23,855 bases of DNA. It comes from DASZPL01 sp035550315. Its GTDB lineage: Bacteria > Actinomycetota > Actinomycetes > JAFAQI01. Both the position numbers and the translations under genes were made by a program. Below, in pieces: positions 1 through 7,213 of the stretch (position 1 is the first letter of the stretch; every line of letters begins with the position of its first letter). The notes beneath the pieces are model-generated. The model had not been told where the DNA came from and did no database searches. It saw nothing but the letters and a program-made list of their open reading frames with translations. The stretch is from NCBI GenBank assembly GCA_035550315.1, contig DASZPL010000008.1:1-23855 (forward strand). Reading direction: 5' to 3'.

Positions 1-660
1 CAGCCGTGCGTCAGGCACGGCATCGAGCACCCGCGGCATCGCGGCGAGTAGCACCGAGACGCGCTTGCGCGGGTCGCTCGCGTCGGCGGTGAACAGCACC
101 TGGGGCGGGCCCGATCGGGGTTGCAGCTCCGCCGTGAACACGTCGCCGCGCACGCCCGGCGGGACGACGAGCGGCCTCGCGCCGAACAACCGTTGCGTCG
201 CGTCGGCGGCCGACTGCGACAACACCGTGACGACCGCCGACGAGCGCATTGCGAGCCGCGCCAGCGCGCGGTCCTTGCGGCGCCCCGGGTCGGCGAGCGG
301 CGCCGGATGACCGATGGCGGTGAACACCACGCGTTGCCGCGCGATGCCGCCGGCAACCGCCGCCGCCGGCACCATCGCGTGGACGACGTCGTACCGGTGC
401 CGCAGCAGCCACGGCAGCACCGTGACGCCGAAGCTGTCGAGCGGCGTCACGCCGCGGCCGGCAAGCCGACGCAGTTGGCGATGCCGCAACCGCACGAACC
501 GCACCCCGTCGACGATCTCGACGGCGCGCCCGGCTGCACCGGTCACGTAGTCGACGTCGTGGCCCTGCGTCGCCAGCCACCACGCGAGGTCGTGCGCGTA
601 ACGCTCCGCTCCGCGGCGTACCTCGGGCCAGCTGTAGGGGTGCAGCAGGGCGATCCGCAT
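1..660 (-). CDS. GT4-type glycosyltransferase, N-terminal part (runs off the window)
   Basis: An uninterrupted frame of 220 codons starts at ATG 658-660 and is open at the window edge, so the C-terminal half is missing. The N-terminus MRIALLHPYSWPEVRRGAE is typical of GT-B retaining glycosyltransferases of family GT4: a short beta strand, then an R-G-A-E acceptor-side loop. Further on lie a VVTVLSQSA segment (linker before the second domain), VVPPGV at about residue 170, and DPRKR near residue 200, equivalent to the R-K donor-phosphate site of GT4 enzymes. It is the third gene of a minus-strand unit, 16 bp after the epimerase/dehydratase gene. No clear Shine-Dalgarno precedes the ATG, which fits read-through or coupling. 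The family transfers a sugar from an NDP-sugar to a lipid-linked or glycan acceptor on the cytoplasmic side; donor and acceptor cannot be told from sequence. Confidence 0.88.
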   Translation of the reverse strand, partial: MRIALLHPYSWPEVRRGAERYAHDLAWWLATQGHDVDYVTGAAGRAVEIVDGVRFVRLRHRQLRRLAGRGVTPLDSFGVTVLPWLLRHRYDVVHAMVPAAAVAGGIARQRVVFTAIGHPAPLADPGRRKDRALARLAMRSSAVVTVLSQSAADATQRLFGARPLVVPPGVRGDVFTAELQPRSGPPQVLFTADASDPRKRVSVLLAAMPRVLDAVPDARL

Positions 661-676
661 GGGAGGTGCGTCAGAA

Positions 677-1657
677 CTACGGCGCGAACGGCGAGTCGCC
701 GGTGAGCGCCGAGCGATACCAGTCGACGGTGCGCGCCAACCCGTCCTCGAGCGGCGTGGTCGCGATCCAGCCGATCCGATCCTGCGTCTTGGTGACGTCT
801 GCGCACATCCGCGGGATCTCGATCGGGCGCTCGGGCAGGGCGCCGAACTCCGGCGTGACCGGATCGCCCAGCAGCCGCAGCAGCATCGTCGCGAGGTCGC
901 GGATGCTGACCTCCTGGCCGTTGCCGAGGTTGAACAGCTCGCCGTCGATGCCGGGCGCGAGGGCGAGCGTGACCAGACCGTGGGCGAGATCCTCGACGTA
1001 GTTGAACTCGCGGGTCTGCGTCGCCTGGGTCATCCGCAACGGCTGCGCCCGCAGGCCGCGGGCGATGATCTCGGGGATCACGCGGTCGGGCGATTGCATC
1101 GGGCCGTACGCGTTGAACGGCCGCGCCCGCACGATCGGCCAGCCGTGGGCCTCGCCGAACAGCCGGGCGAACTCCTCGGCGGCATGCTTCGACACCGAGT
1201 ACGGCGAGATCGGGTGCACCGGTCCGCCCTCGCGAAACGGTGCCTCGACGTCGCCGTAGATCTCACTGGTGCCGACGTTGACGAATCTGCTGAAGCCGTG
1301 CGGCTCGAGCGCCATCAGCAGGTTGACGGTGCCCTGCACGTTCACCTGGATGCACTCGTCGACCCGTTGCCACGACTTGCCGACGTGGGTGTAGGCGCCG
1401 AGGTGGAAGACGTACTCCGGCCGGACGTCGGCCGCGAGCAGGTGCAGCGCGCCGCGGTCGACGAGCGACGCTTCGTGCAGCGTGATCCGGTCGCGAACGT
1501 CGAGCAGCCGCGTCGGATAGACCGACGACACCGTGCTGGTCAGCGCGTGCACCGTCGCACCACCGGCGACCAGCCGACGGGTCAGGTGCGATCCGATGAA
1601 CCCCGAGGCGCCGGTGACGAGGACTCGTTTGCCGGCGAGTCCAGTGTCGTCAGCCAC
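677..1657 (-). CDS. NAD-dependent nucleotide-sugar epimerase/dehydratase (extended SDR)
   Basis: A 326-residue extended short-chain dehydrogenase/reductase. The Rossmann motif TGASGFIG is at residues 15-22, the catalytic TSE at 130-132 and YSVSK (Tyr-x3-Lys) at 153-157, followed by RPFNAYGP and the substrate-site TREFNYVEDLA. The TSE triplet resembles GDP-mannose 4,6-dehydratase and UDP-xylose synthase rather than the TDE of RmlB, so a 4,6-dehydratase, decarboxylase or epimerase are all possible. It lacks the WxGKxVFVTGHTGFKG start of CDP-glucose 4,6-dehydratase. The GTG start at 1657 is the only initiator just before the Rossmann strand and has AAGGAGG 4 nt upstream, so it is well supported. 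This start lies inside the preceding nucleotidyltransferase gene, giving a 76-nt overlap in another frame. The two genes probably make one NDP-sugar together; its identity is unknown. Confidence 0.9.
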   Translation of the reverse strand: MADDTGLAGKRVLVTGASGFIGSHLTRRLVAGGATVHALTSTVSSVYPTRLLDVRDRITLHEASLVDRGALHLLAADVRPEYVFHLGAYTHVGKSWQRVDECIQVNVQGTVNLLMALEPHGFSRFVNVGTSEIYGDVEAPFREGGPVHPISPYSVSKHAAEEFARLFGEAHGWPIVRARPFNAYGPMQSPDRVIPEIIARGLRAQPLRMTQATQTREFNYVEDLAHGLVTLALAPGIDGELFNLGNGQEVSIRDLATMLLRLLGDPVTPEFGALPERPIEIPRMCADVTKTQDRIGWIATTPLEDGLARTVDWYRSALTGDSPFAP

Positions 1658-2337
1658 GGTGCCTCCTTCTGGGACGCCAGCCGATCCAGCTCGACGACGT
1701 CCTTGTGGGTGTCCATCGAACGCCAGAACCCGTGGTGACGGTAGACGAACAGCTCGCCGAGCCGTCCCAGCGCGGGCAGCATGTCGCGTTCCAGGCTGTC
1801 GCCCGGGCAGCTGCCGAGCAGCTCACTGTCGAACACGAAGAAGCCGGCGTTGATCAGGTGATCGGTGAGGATCGGCTTCTCGGTGAACAGGTCGACCCGG
1901 TCGGCGGCATCGACCACGAGGGTGCCGTACTGCGACGGGAGCGGTACGACGGTGACCGTCGCGCCGCCGCCGTGGTCGAGGTGCCGGCGATGCAGCGCGG
2001 CCAGGTCGATGTCGCCGACGCCGTCGCCGTACGTCGCGAAGAACTGCCGATCCATCCGGTCCAGGCAGCGCTGCACCCGCTCGCCGGTGCCGGACTCGTC
2101 GCCGGTGTCGACAACGTCGACCTTCCAGTCGGCGGGCAGCTGTTCGGCGTACGTCGCGATGACCCCCTGCAGGTAGCCGGCGGCCAGCACGAAGTCGCGC
2201 ACGCCCTGGCGGGCGTAGATCTCCATCACGTGGTGGAGGATCGGGCGGCCGCCGATCGGGAGCATCGGCTTCGGCAGCTGTTCGGTGTGCGGCCAGGCGC
2301 GGGTGCCGCGCCCGCCGCACAAGATCAGCGCCTGCAC
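1582..2337 (-). CDS. Sugar-1-phosphate nucleotidyltransferase, glucose-1-phosphate cytidylyltransferase-like
   Basis: A 251-residue NTP-transferase. Landmarks are GGRGTR at residues 8-13 (nucleotide binding), LPKPM at 21-25, VDTGDESGTGERV at about 76-88, TYGDGV at 102-107 (metal/substrate Asp), EKP at 153-155, NAGFFVF at 163-169 and MDTHKD at 208-213. The VDTG..TG.RV and FWRSMDT blocks match RfbF/DdhA glucose-1-phosphate cytidylyltransferases, and the length is close to that family (about 257). The reaction is sugar-1-phosphate + NTP to NDP-sugar + PPi; CTP/glucose is the best guess but not proven. The GTG start at 2337 places VQALILCGG at the N-terminus, as in the family, and follows a TACCCT box by 6 nt, so it is probably leaderless. 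The last 25 codons, beyond the family's normal end at APW, overlap the next gene. First gene of a three-gene minus-strand unit. Confidence 0.87.
   Translation of the reverse strand: MQALILCGGRGTRAWPHTEQLPKPMLPIGGRPILHHVMEIYARQGVRDFVLAAGYLQGVIATYAEQLPADWKVDVVDTGDESGTGERVQRCLDRMDRQFFATYGDGVGDIDLAALHRRHLDHGGGATVTVVPLPSQYGTLVVDAADRVDLFTEKPILTDHLINAGFFVFDSELLGSCPGDSLERDMLPALGRLGELFVYRHHGFWRSMDTHKDVVELDRLASQKEAPWLTTLDSPANESSSPAPRGSSDRT
1662..1668 (-). promoter_or_regulatory. Strong Shine-Dalgarno deciding the epimerase/dehydratase start
   Basis: Read on the minus strand this is AAGGAGG, then cacc, then GTG at 1657. It sits within the last codons of the upstream nucleotidyltransferase gene. It is the strongest ribosome binding site I saw in the window, where many genes have none, and it supports both the GTG start and the long gene overlap. 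Confidence 0.75.
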
Positions 2338-2343
2338 CCGGCG

Positions 2344-2353
2344 AGGGTACGCT
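2344..2353. promoter_or_regulatory. Divergent promoter with two -10 boxes sharing TA
   Basis: The 23-bp gap between GTG 2337 (minus) and GTG 2361 (plus) contains agggtacgct. On the plus strand TACGCT (2348-2353) is followed by 7 nt and then GTG. On the minus strand TACCCT (complement of 2344-2349) is followed by 6 nt and then GTG. Both fit the actinobacterial TANNNT -10 plus 6-7 nt to a leaderless start, and the TA at 2348-2349 belongs to both boxes. No ribosome binding site fits in the gap for either gene. Inferred from sequence only. Confidence 0.55.
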
Positions 2354-2360
2354 GCCGCGG

Positions 2361-3074
2361 GTGTCGCGGACGACGCGAGGCATCCGGGCCTACTGGGACG
2401 CCGCCGCCCGGCGCAACGCCATGTTCTACGTCGACACCAGCCTCGACTTCGACCGGCCGGACCCGGAGCGGTTCGCCGAGACCGGCCGCCGGATCGCCGC
2501 GATCGCGCTCGATCAGTCGCCGGTCGAGCCACCGGGCCGGACGCTTGCGGTCGAGATCGGCAGTGGCCTCGGCCGGATCTGCGCGGCGCTGGCCGAGTCG
2601 TTCGACTCGGTCATCGGCACCGACATCTCCGCCGAGATGGTGGCCAGAGCCGGCGAGCTGGTGACCGCGCCGAACGTCGAGTTCCGGCACACCGATGGGC
2701 TGTCGCTGCCCGGCATCGCCGACGGCAGCGTGGACTTCGTCGTGACGTTCACCGTCTTCCAGCACGCGCCGTCGGTGTCGGTGATCCGCGCGAACCTCAC
2801 GGAGATCGCGCGGGTGCTGCGACCCGGCGGGTTGCTGGCGATGCAGTGGAACGCGACGCCCGGGCCGCTGCGCTGGCGGCTGCACCGATGGCGGATGCGG
2901 CTGGCCGAGCGACTCGGCCGCGCGGACCGGCACGGCCGTGACGCGCCGCAGTTCCTGGGCTCGCGGGTGCCGCTTGCCCGGATGGACCGGATGCTCGCCG
3001 GCAACGGGCTGCGCCGGGTCGGGATCCTCGAGCCCGACACGCTGTTCACCTGGGCCTGGGCCGTCCGCGACTGA
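2361..3074 (+). CDS. Class I SAM-dependent methyltransferase
   Basis: A 237-residue Rossmann-fold methyltransferase. Motif I is VEIGSGLGR at residues 64-72, the acidic end of strand 2 is VIGTDIS with Asp88, and the strand-4 region is VDFVVTFTVFQH, followed by the post-motif RVLRPGGLLAMQW at 151-163. The first 50 residues (YWDAAARRNAMFYVDTS) are helical and typical of small-molecule or sugar O-methyltransferases near glycan loci. The GTG start at 2361 fits the leaderless promoter described at 2344-2353. It is divergent from the nucleotidyltransferase and convergent with the downstream GT2 gene, with a hairpin between the stops. A sugar hydroxyl acceptor is a guess from context; the sequence does not identify the substrate. 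Confidence 0.88.
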   Translation: MSRTTRGIRAYWDAAARRNAMFYVDTSLDFDRPDPERFAETGRRIAAIALDQSPVEPPGRTLAVEIGSGLGRICAALAESFDSVIGTDISAEMVARAGELVTAPNVEFRHTDGLSLPGIADGSVDFVVTFTVFQHAPSVSVIRANLTEIARVLRPGGLLAMQWNATPGPLRWRLHRWRMRLAERLGRADRHGRDAPQFLGSRVPLARMDRMLAGNGLRRVGILEPDTLFTWAWAVRD

Positions 3075-3080
3075 AAGTTG

Positions 3081-3118
3081 TCAGCGTTTGCGGGGGCCGG
3101 AGGCCCCGCAAACGCTGA
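3081..3118. terminator. Bidirectional hairpin terminator between convergent genes
   Basis: A perfect 15-bp stem, TCAGCGTTTGCGGGG (3081-3095) with its complement at 3104-3118, and an 8-nt GC-rich loop that can extend the stem. It lies 6 bp after the methyltransferase stop and 10 bp before the stop of the opposing GT2 gene, so it can serve both. There is no long U-tract, as is common for high-GC actinobacterial terminators. A close copy occurs at 15068-15111. Confidence 0.7.
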
Positions 3119-3128
3119 AAACTCGTCG

Positions 3129-4157
3129 TTAAAGCAGGAGGGTGCGGGCGGAGTCGCTGCCTTCCACCAGTGAGGCGCAGCGGACCGCGTCGGAGACGAC
3201 GTCGGGTACGACGGCGGCCGCCGCGGCGCGCAGCCCCGGTTCCGGCGCCGCGTGCGCCGTCGCGGCGAGCGTTCGCAGCCACGGTCCAGCGAGCAGCAGC
3301 CAACGCTTGCGCCGCCTGACGATCGCGGCCGCGACACCGATGACGGCGGCATCGAACGCCGCGCTGCGCGGGCTGAGGAACCAGCGATGCCACGTCCGCT
3401 CGCGCAGCGCCGGCACCTCCCGGATCAGCGCCGGGAACCCCGCGACCCGCCGCGCCCCTGCGATGTGACTGCGCAGGTCGCCCGGCAGCCAGCGATGGCG
3501 GACGACCGCGTCCGGCGCCCACGTGCTGCCGGCCCGGGCAGCGGCGGCGGCGCCGAGCGCGACGTCCTCACCGAACCCCCGGCCGGCGACTTGCACCAGG
3601 TCGAGCACCGGGAAGCCGCCGACGGCGTCGAACAGCGCACGGGGGAGCGCAAGGTTGCACGACTCCCACAACCCGCTCGGCGCCTCGATCCGGATGGTGC
3701 GATCCCATCGGCTCGCCGGACCGTCCGCCGTCGGCAGCGTCCGGCCCTGCGCGACGCCGCCTCCGGCCGCGGCGCGGGCCAGCGCGGCCAGCCATCCCGG
3801 CTCCGGCAGGCAGTCGTCGTCGGTGAACGCCAGCAGGTCGCCTCGGGCGGCGGCGACCGCCGTGTTGCGCGGCACCGACGGGCCGGCACACGACGGCAGT
3901 CGCAGCGCCAGCAACGCAAAGCCGGGCGGGGCGGCCGCGGCGTACTTCACCAACGCGTCCCAGGTCTCCGGCGGCGAGCCGTCGTCGGCGACGATCACTT
4001 CGTACGCCGGGGCGTCGCACTGCCCGGCCAGCGCGTCGAGCAACTCGGGCAGCCAGCCGGCCCGGTCGTGGCTGGCGATCACGACGCTGACGTCCGGCGT
4101 GGCGCCGGCCCAGGCCGCGGACTCGACCCGCTCCAGCACCGCCGCGGTCGCCGTCAT
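3129..4157 (-). CDS. GT2-family glycosyltransferase
   Basis: A 342-residue GT-A glycosyltransferase. VSVVIASHDR is at residues 23-32, VADDGS at 56-61 (first nucleotide-binding Asp), VPRNTAVAAARGD at about 95-107, FTDDDC at 111-116 (the DxD metal motif) and GEDV at 196-199 (catalytic-base ED region). The C-terminal part has one or two hydrophobic stretches around residues 250-290 (AAFDAAVIGVAAAIV and WLLLAGPWL) separated by RRRKR, suggesting membrane association. The ATG at 4155-4157 overlaps the stop of the preceding GT4 gene (ATGA), so it is translationally coupled as last gene of a three-glycosyltransferase operon that ends at the 3081-3118 hairpin. Donor and acceptor are unknown. Confidence 0.9.
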   Translation of the reverse strand: MTATAAVLERVESAAWAGATPDVSVVIASHDRAGWLPELLDALAGQCDAPAYEVIVADDGSPPETWDALVKYAAAAPPGFALLALRLPSCAGPSVPRNTAVAAARGDLLAFTDDDCLPEPGWLAALARAAAGGGVAQGRTLPTADGPASRWDRTIRIEAPSGLWESCNLALPRALFDAVGGFPVLDLVQVAGRGFGEDVALGAAAAARAGSTWAPDAVVRHRWLPGDLRSHIAGARRVAGFPALIREVPALRERTWHRWFLSPRSAAFDAAVIGVAAAIVRRRKRWLLLAGPWLRTLAATAHAAPEPGLRAAAAAVVPDVVSDAVRCASLVEGSDSARTLLL

Positions 4158-5386
4158 CCGCCGGCCACCGTGCGGGTCGCGGTGGCACGGCGGCGACCGG
4201 CTGCTGCGTCGTGCAGCGCGGCGAGGCCGTCGGCGAACCGGTCCACCGTCAGCTCGGTCGCCGTCGCCAGGCCGGCGCGCACCAGCCGGAGCCGGAGCTT
4301 CGCGTCGTGCGCCAGTCGCTCCACGGCCGCCGCTAGCGCCGCCGGATCGTCGGGTTCGATCGCGAGGCAGTTCGCTTCATCGACCAGGAACTCGGCCGAG
4401 CCGCCGCGGCGGGTCGCGACCACCGGGGTGCCTTGCGTCATCGCCTCCAGCGGCACGATGCCGAACGGCTCGTCCCACCGCGACGGGAACAGCAGCGCGT
4501 CGGCCGCGGCGTACTCCTCGGCCAGCTCGGACCGCGGTCGCGCGGCGAACGTCACGCGGTCCTCGAGCGTCAGCTCGGCCGCCAGCTGCTCGAGCTCGGC
4601 GAGGTGGCGCGGATCGGCGGGGCCGACGATGCGCAGCGTCGCGTCCGGCAATGCGGCAACCGCCCGGATCGCGGTGTCGAAACCCTTGCGCGGCTCGATC
4701 CGACCGACGGCCACCAGCCGGCCGCCCCAGCCGCGTGACACCGGCTCGCGCGGCGGGAAGTCGTCCAGCGCGACGCCGAGCGGCACGACCGCGGAATGCT
4801 CGAAACCGACGGCGGCATCCCGGATGGCACGGTCTTGCAGGTATCGGCTCGCGAACGCGACCGTCGCCCCGGCCGGCACCGACACCGGGCCGGTCGCGAT
4901 GCCGGTCAGCCGGGTAGTAAGCGCCGCGAGCAAGCGCGGCCGACCGGCCCAGCCACGCCGCCAAGCGTCCAGCCGCGGGCCGTAGACCAGCCAGTCGTCC
5001 TCGACGACGCAGACCATCGGCGTCACCGCCGCCGCAACTTCGGCGAGCAGTGAGAGGGACATCGCGCCCATCGCCCACACCGACACCACGTCCGGCTGCA
5101 CCTCGCGGAGCGCGGCCCGGATCCGGGCCCGGTTGTGCCGCTCCACGGCGAGCCGGCGCATCGGCGGCGGCGACTGCAGCTCGTGCTCGTGCCAGTACCA
5201 CTTCAGCTGGCGGCGCAGGTCGCGTTCGGCCGGGTCGTCGGCCACCCCGGCGAACCGGGTCGTGGTCGTCAGTACGGTCACCGACCAGCCGGCCGCCCGC
5301 CAGCGCTCGACCACGTCGCGGCAGGACAGCTCGTAGCCGCCCAGCGCATGCGGCGGGTAGAGGTTGGTGACGACCAGGACGTTCAT
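4154..5386 (-). CDS. GT4-family glycosyltransferase
   Basis: A 410-residue GT-B glycosyltransferase. The N-terminal acceptor domain begins MNVLVVTNLYPPHALGGYE, with the G-G-x-E loop of GT4 enzymes. The donor domain carries VAVGRIEPRKG at about residues 225-235 (Arg-Lys for the donor phosphates) and EPFGIVPLEA at 306-315 (the E-x7-E motif, Glu306 and Glu314), then TPVVATRRGG. The frame stays open far upstream of 5386, but the family N-terminus and the ATGA overlap with the preceding gene's stop (5383-5386) fix the start at this ATG. It is the middle gene of a coupled GT2-GT4-GT2 operon. Expected to act at the cytoplasmic face, extending a lipid-linked oligosaccharide; the sugar is not predictable. 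Confidence 0.92.
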   Translation of the reverse strand: MNVLVVTNLYPPHALGGYELSCRDVVERWRAAGWSVTVLTTTTRFAGVADDPAERDLRRQLKWYWHEHELQSPPPMRRLAVERHNRARIRAALREVQPDVVSVWAMGAMSLSLLAEVAAAVTPMVCVVEDDWLVYGPRLDAWRRGWAGRPRLLAALTTRLTGIATGPVSVPAGATVAFASRYLQDRAIRDAAVGFEHSAVVPLGVALDDFPPREPVSRGWGGRLVAVGRIEPRKGFDTAIRAVAALPDATLRIVGPADPRHLAELEQLAAELTLEDRVTFAARPRSELAEEYAAADALLFPSRWDEPFGIVPLEAMTQGTPVVATRRGGSAEFLVDEANCLAIEPDDPAALAAAVERLAHDAKLRLRLVRAGLATATELTVDRFADGLAALHDAAAGRRRATATRTVAGG

Positions 5387-6261
5387 GGTGCGCGCAACCA
5401 GACCCGCACCTGCGCGCGACGATGCCGGGACAACTCGGCGTCGACGGGGGTGGCACGCCGCGCGGCGACCGCCGCGCCAACGGCGTTGGTCAGCCGCCAC
5501 AGCGTCGTCGCGAGGGCGCCGTGCCGCCGGCGGTAGACCCGCACGCTGTTCGCGATCCACGCCTCGGCACGCCGGTCGCCGTACAGCTGCGCACCGGAGG
5601 CGTTGCCGACGTGGCGTACGACGGCCTCCGGGCAGAACCAGATCTCCCAGCCGGCGTCGCGGGCCCGCCAGCACCACTCCAGGTCCTCGGCGTACATGAA
5701 CAACGTCTCGTCCAACGGGCCGACGGCGTCGAGCGCGGCCCGGCGCAGCAGCAGCGCCGCGCCGACAGCCCAGTCGACCTCGCGTTCCTCGTCGTGCGCC
5801 CAGGCGTAGCCGCCGGTGCGGCGGATCCCGCCCGCCGCGTTGCGCAACGACGGGAACGGCCAGGTGGAATGCTCCAGCGCGCCGTCCGGCCGACGCAGCA
5901 GCGGCGCGATCGCGGCCGCCCGGGGGTGCCGCTCGGCGCAGGCGACCAGCGCCTCGATGGCGCCCGGCTCCGGCCATGCGTCGGAGTTCAGCAGCAACAC
6001 CCACGGCGCGGTCGAGCGCGCGAGCAGGGTGTTCACGCCGCCGGCAAAACCCAGGTTGTCGGCGCCGGCGTCGAGCTCGGCGGTCGGGACGGCGGCGGCG
6101 ATCGCCTCAGCGGTGCCGTCCGAGGAACCGTTGTCGCGCACCAGCAGTCGCAGGTTGAGGTCGCCGGGGGAGTCGGCGAGGTGGCGGAGCGCTTTGACCG
6201 TCAGGTCCCGCGTGTTCCAGGTCACAACCGCGACATCGACCTGCGCTCCGAGTCCGGGCAC
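5383..6261 (-). CDS. GT2-family glycosyltransferase, rhamnosyltransferase-like
   Basis: A 292-residue GT-A enzyme of the WbbL/rhamnosyltransferase type. VVTWNTRDL is at residues 12-20, VRDNGSSDGT at 41-50, NLGFAGGVN at 69-77, LLNSDA at 90-95 (DxD position) and LDETLFMYAEDLEW at 183-196 with the catalytic-base Glu-Asp at 192-193. The NxGFxxGxN and FxYxEDxDW-like blocks are characteristic of dTDP-rhamnose-using transferases, and a full rml set is present at 18084-21446. The GTG start at 6261 lies 6 nt after TAGGCT and has no ribosome binding site, so it looks leaderless. First gene of the GT2-GT4-GT2 operon. Use of rhamnose is an inference. Confidence 0.9.
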   Translation of the reverse strand: MPGLGAQVDVAVVTWNTRDLTVKALRHLADSPGDLNLRLLVRDNGSSDGTAEAIAAAVPTAELDAGADNLGFAGGVNTLLARSTAPWVLLLNSDAWPEPGAIEALVACAERHPRAAAIAPLLRRPDGALEHSTWPFPSLRNAAGGIRRTGGYAWAHDEEREVDWAVGAALLLRRAALDAVGPLDETLFMYAEDLEWCWRARDAGWEIWFCPEAVVRHVGNASGAQLYGDRRAEAWIANSVRVYRRRHGALATTLWRLTNAVGAAVAARRATPVDAELSRHRRAQVRVWLRAP

Positions 6262-6267
6262 AGGGGA

Positions 6268-6294
6268 AGCCTAGGTGCCGTGGACCGATACCCT
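6268..6294. promoter_or_regulatory. Divergent promoter region, glycosyltransferase operon / cysDN
   Basis: The 43-bp gap holds TAGGCT on the minus strand (complement of 6268-6273), 6 nt before GTG 6261, and TACCCT on the plus strand (6289-6294), 10 nt before the cysD ATG. The minus start looks leaderless; cysD would have a leader of only a few nucleotides. No convincing -35 boxes or ribosome binding sites were seen. Confidence 0.5.
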
Positions 6295-6304
6295 GGTCAG
6301 CCAA

Positions 6305-7213
6305 ATGACGACCGCGACTTACGAGTTGACCTCGCTTCAAGCCCTCGAAGCCGAATCGATTCACATCTTCCGCGAGGTGGTCGCGGAGTTCGAGCGCCCG
6401 GTGCTGCTGTTCAGCGGCGGCAAGGACTCCGTGATCATGCTGCACATCGCGTCGAAGGCGTTCTGGCCGGCTCCGATCCCGTTCCCGGTGATGCACGTCG
6501 ACACCGGCCACAACTTCCCCGAGGTGCTCGACTTCCGCGACCGCACCGTGGAGCGGTTGGGACTGCGGCTGGTGGTCGCCAAGGTTGAGGACTCGATCGC
6601 GTCGGGTCGGGTCCGGGAGCGGCCAGACGGGGTGCGCAACCCGCTGCAGACGGTGACGCTGCTCGACGGGATCAGTGAGGGCAAGTACGACGCGGTCTTC
6701 GGCGGCGCTCGCCGCGACGAGGAGAAGGCGCGCGCGAAGGAGCGGGTGTTCAGCTTCCGCGACGAGTTCGGCCAGTGGGACCCGAAGAACCAGCGCCCCG
6801 AGCTCTGGTCGCTCTACAACGGCCGGCACCACCCGGGCGAGCACATCCGGGTGTTCCCGCTGTCGAACTGGACCGAGCTCGACGTCTGGACCTACCTCGC
6901 CGCGCAGCAGATCGAGCTGCCGAGCATCTACTTCGCGCACGAGCGCCAGGTGTTCAACCGCGATGGCATGTGGCTGTCCGACCACCCGTTGACCCGCCGC
7001 CGGGAATCCGAGGAGGTCGTCACCCTCAGCGTCCGCTACCGCACGGTCGGCGACATTCCGGTGACCGGCGCCGTGGAGTCGACGGCGGCGACCTACGAGG
7101 ACGTCATCGCCGAGGTGGCCGCCACCCGGGTGACCGAGCGCGGCGCCACCCGCGGCGACGACCGGCTCTCCGAGGCCGCCATGGAAGACCGCAAGCGCGA
7201 GGGCTACTTCTAG
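6305..7213 (+). CDS. cysD: Sulfate adenylyltransferase subunit 2 (ATP sulfurylase small subunit)
   Basis: A 302-residue CysD. The PP-loop ATP-pyrophosphatase motif SGGKDS is at residues 37-42, followed by the conserved VMHVDTGHNFPEVLDFRD, GGARRDEEKARAKER, the ELW..YN block, FPLSNWTELDVW and the C-terminal EDRKREGYF ending typical of CysD. With CysN it makes adenosine 5'-phosphosulfate from ATP and sulfate, driven by GTP hydrolysis. The same frame could begin at GTG 6275, but ATG 6305 gives the family N-terminus (YELTSLQALEAESIHIFREV) and follows the TACCCT box by 10 nt. The stop TAG shares its G with the GTG of cysN, so the two are coupled. Divergent from a glycosyltransferase operon. Confidence 0.96.
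   Translation: MTTATYELTSLQALEAESIHIFREVVAEFERPVLLFSGGKDSVIMLHIASKAFWPAPIPFPVMHVDTGHNFPEVLDFRDRTVERLGLRLVVAKVEDSIASGRVRERPDGVRNPLQTVTLLDGISEGKYDAVFGGARRDEEKARAKERVFSFRDEFGQWDPKNQRPELWSLYNGRHHPGEHIRVFPLSNWTELDVWTYLAAQQIELPSIYFAHERQVFNRDGMWLSDHPLTRRRESEEVVTLSVRYRTVGDIPVTGAVESTAATYEDVIAEVAATRVTERGATRGDDRLSEAAMEDRKREGYF

Noticed and set aside
677..1657. Assignment as CDP-glucose 4,6-dehydratase because of the neighbouring cytidylyltransferase-like gene
   Set aside because: The N-terminal signature and length do not match that family, and the TSE/YSVSK arrangement fits other NDP-sugar dehydratases or decarboxylases.
3252..4985. A 577-codon plus-strand open frame opposite the glycosyltransferase operon
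   Set aside because: It is antisense to two complete glycosyltransferase genes, is low-complexity Arg/Ala/Ser-rich, and has no recognisable domain. It is a by-product of high GC at third codon positions. The same applies to long frames at 659-1738, 1705-2664, 5422-6588, 9480-10595 and 11712-12743.
5387..6004. N-terminal extension of the GT4 gene at 4154-5386
   Set aside because: The frame is open, but it overlaps the upstream GT2 gene, is Arg/Gly-rich without domain signal, and the ATGA junction plus the family start MNVLVVTNLYPP mark 5386 as the real start.
6275..6304. GTG 6275 as the cysD start
   Set aside because: It lies upstream of the predicted -10 box and adds ten residues not expected for CysD.
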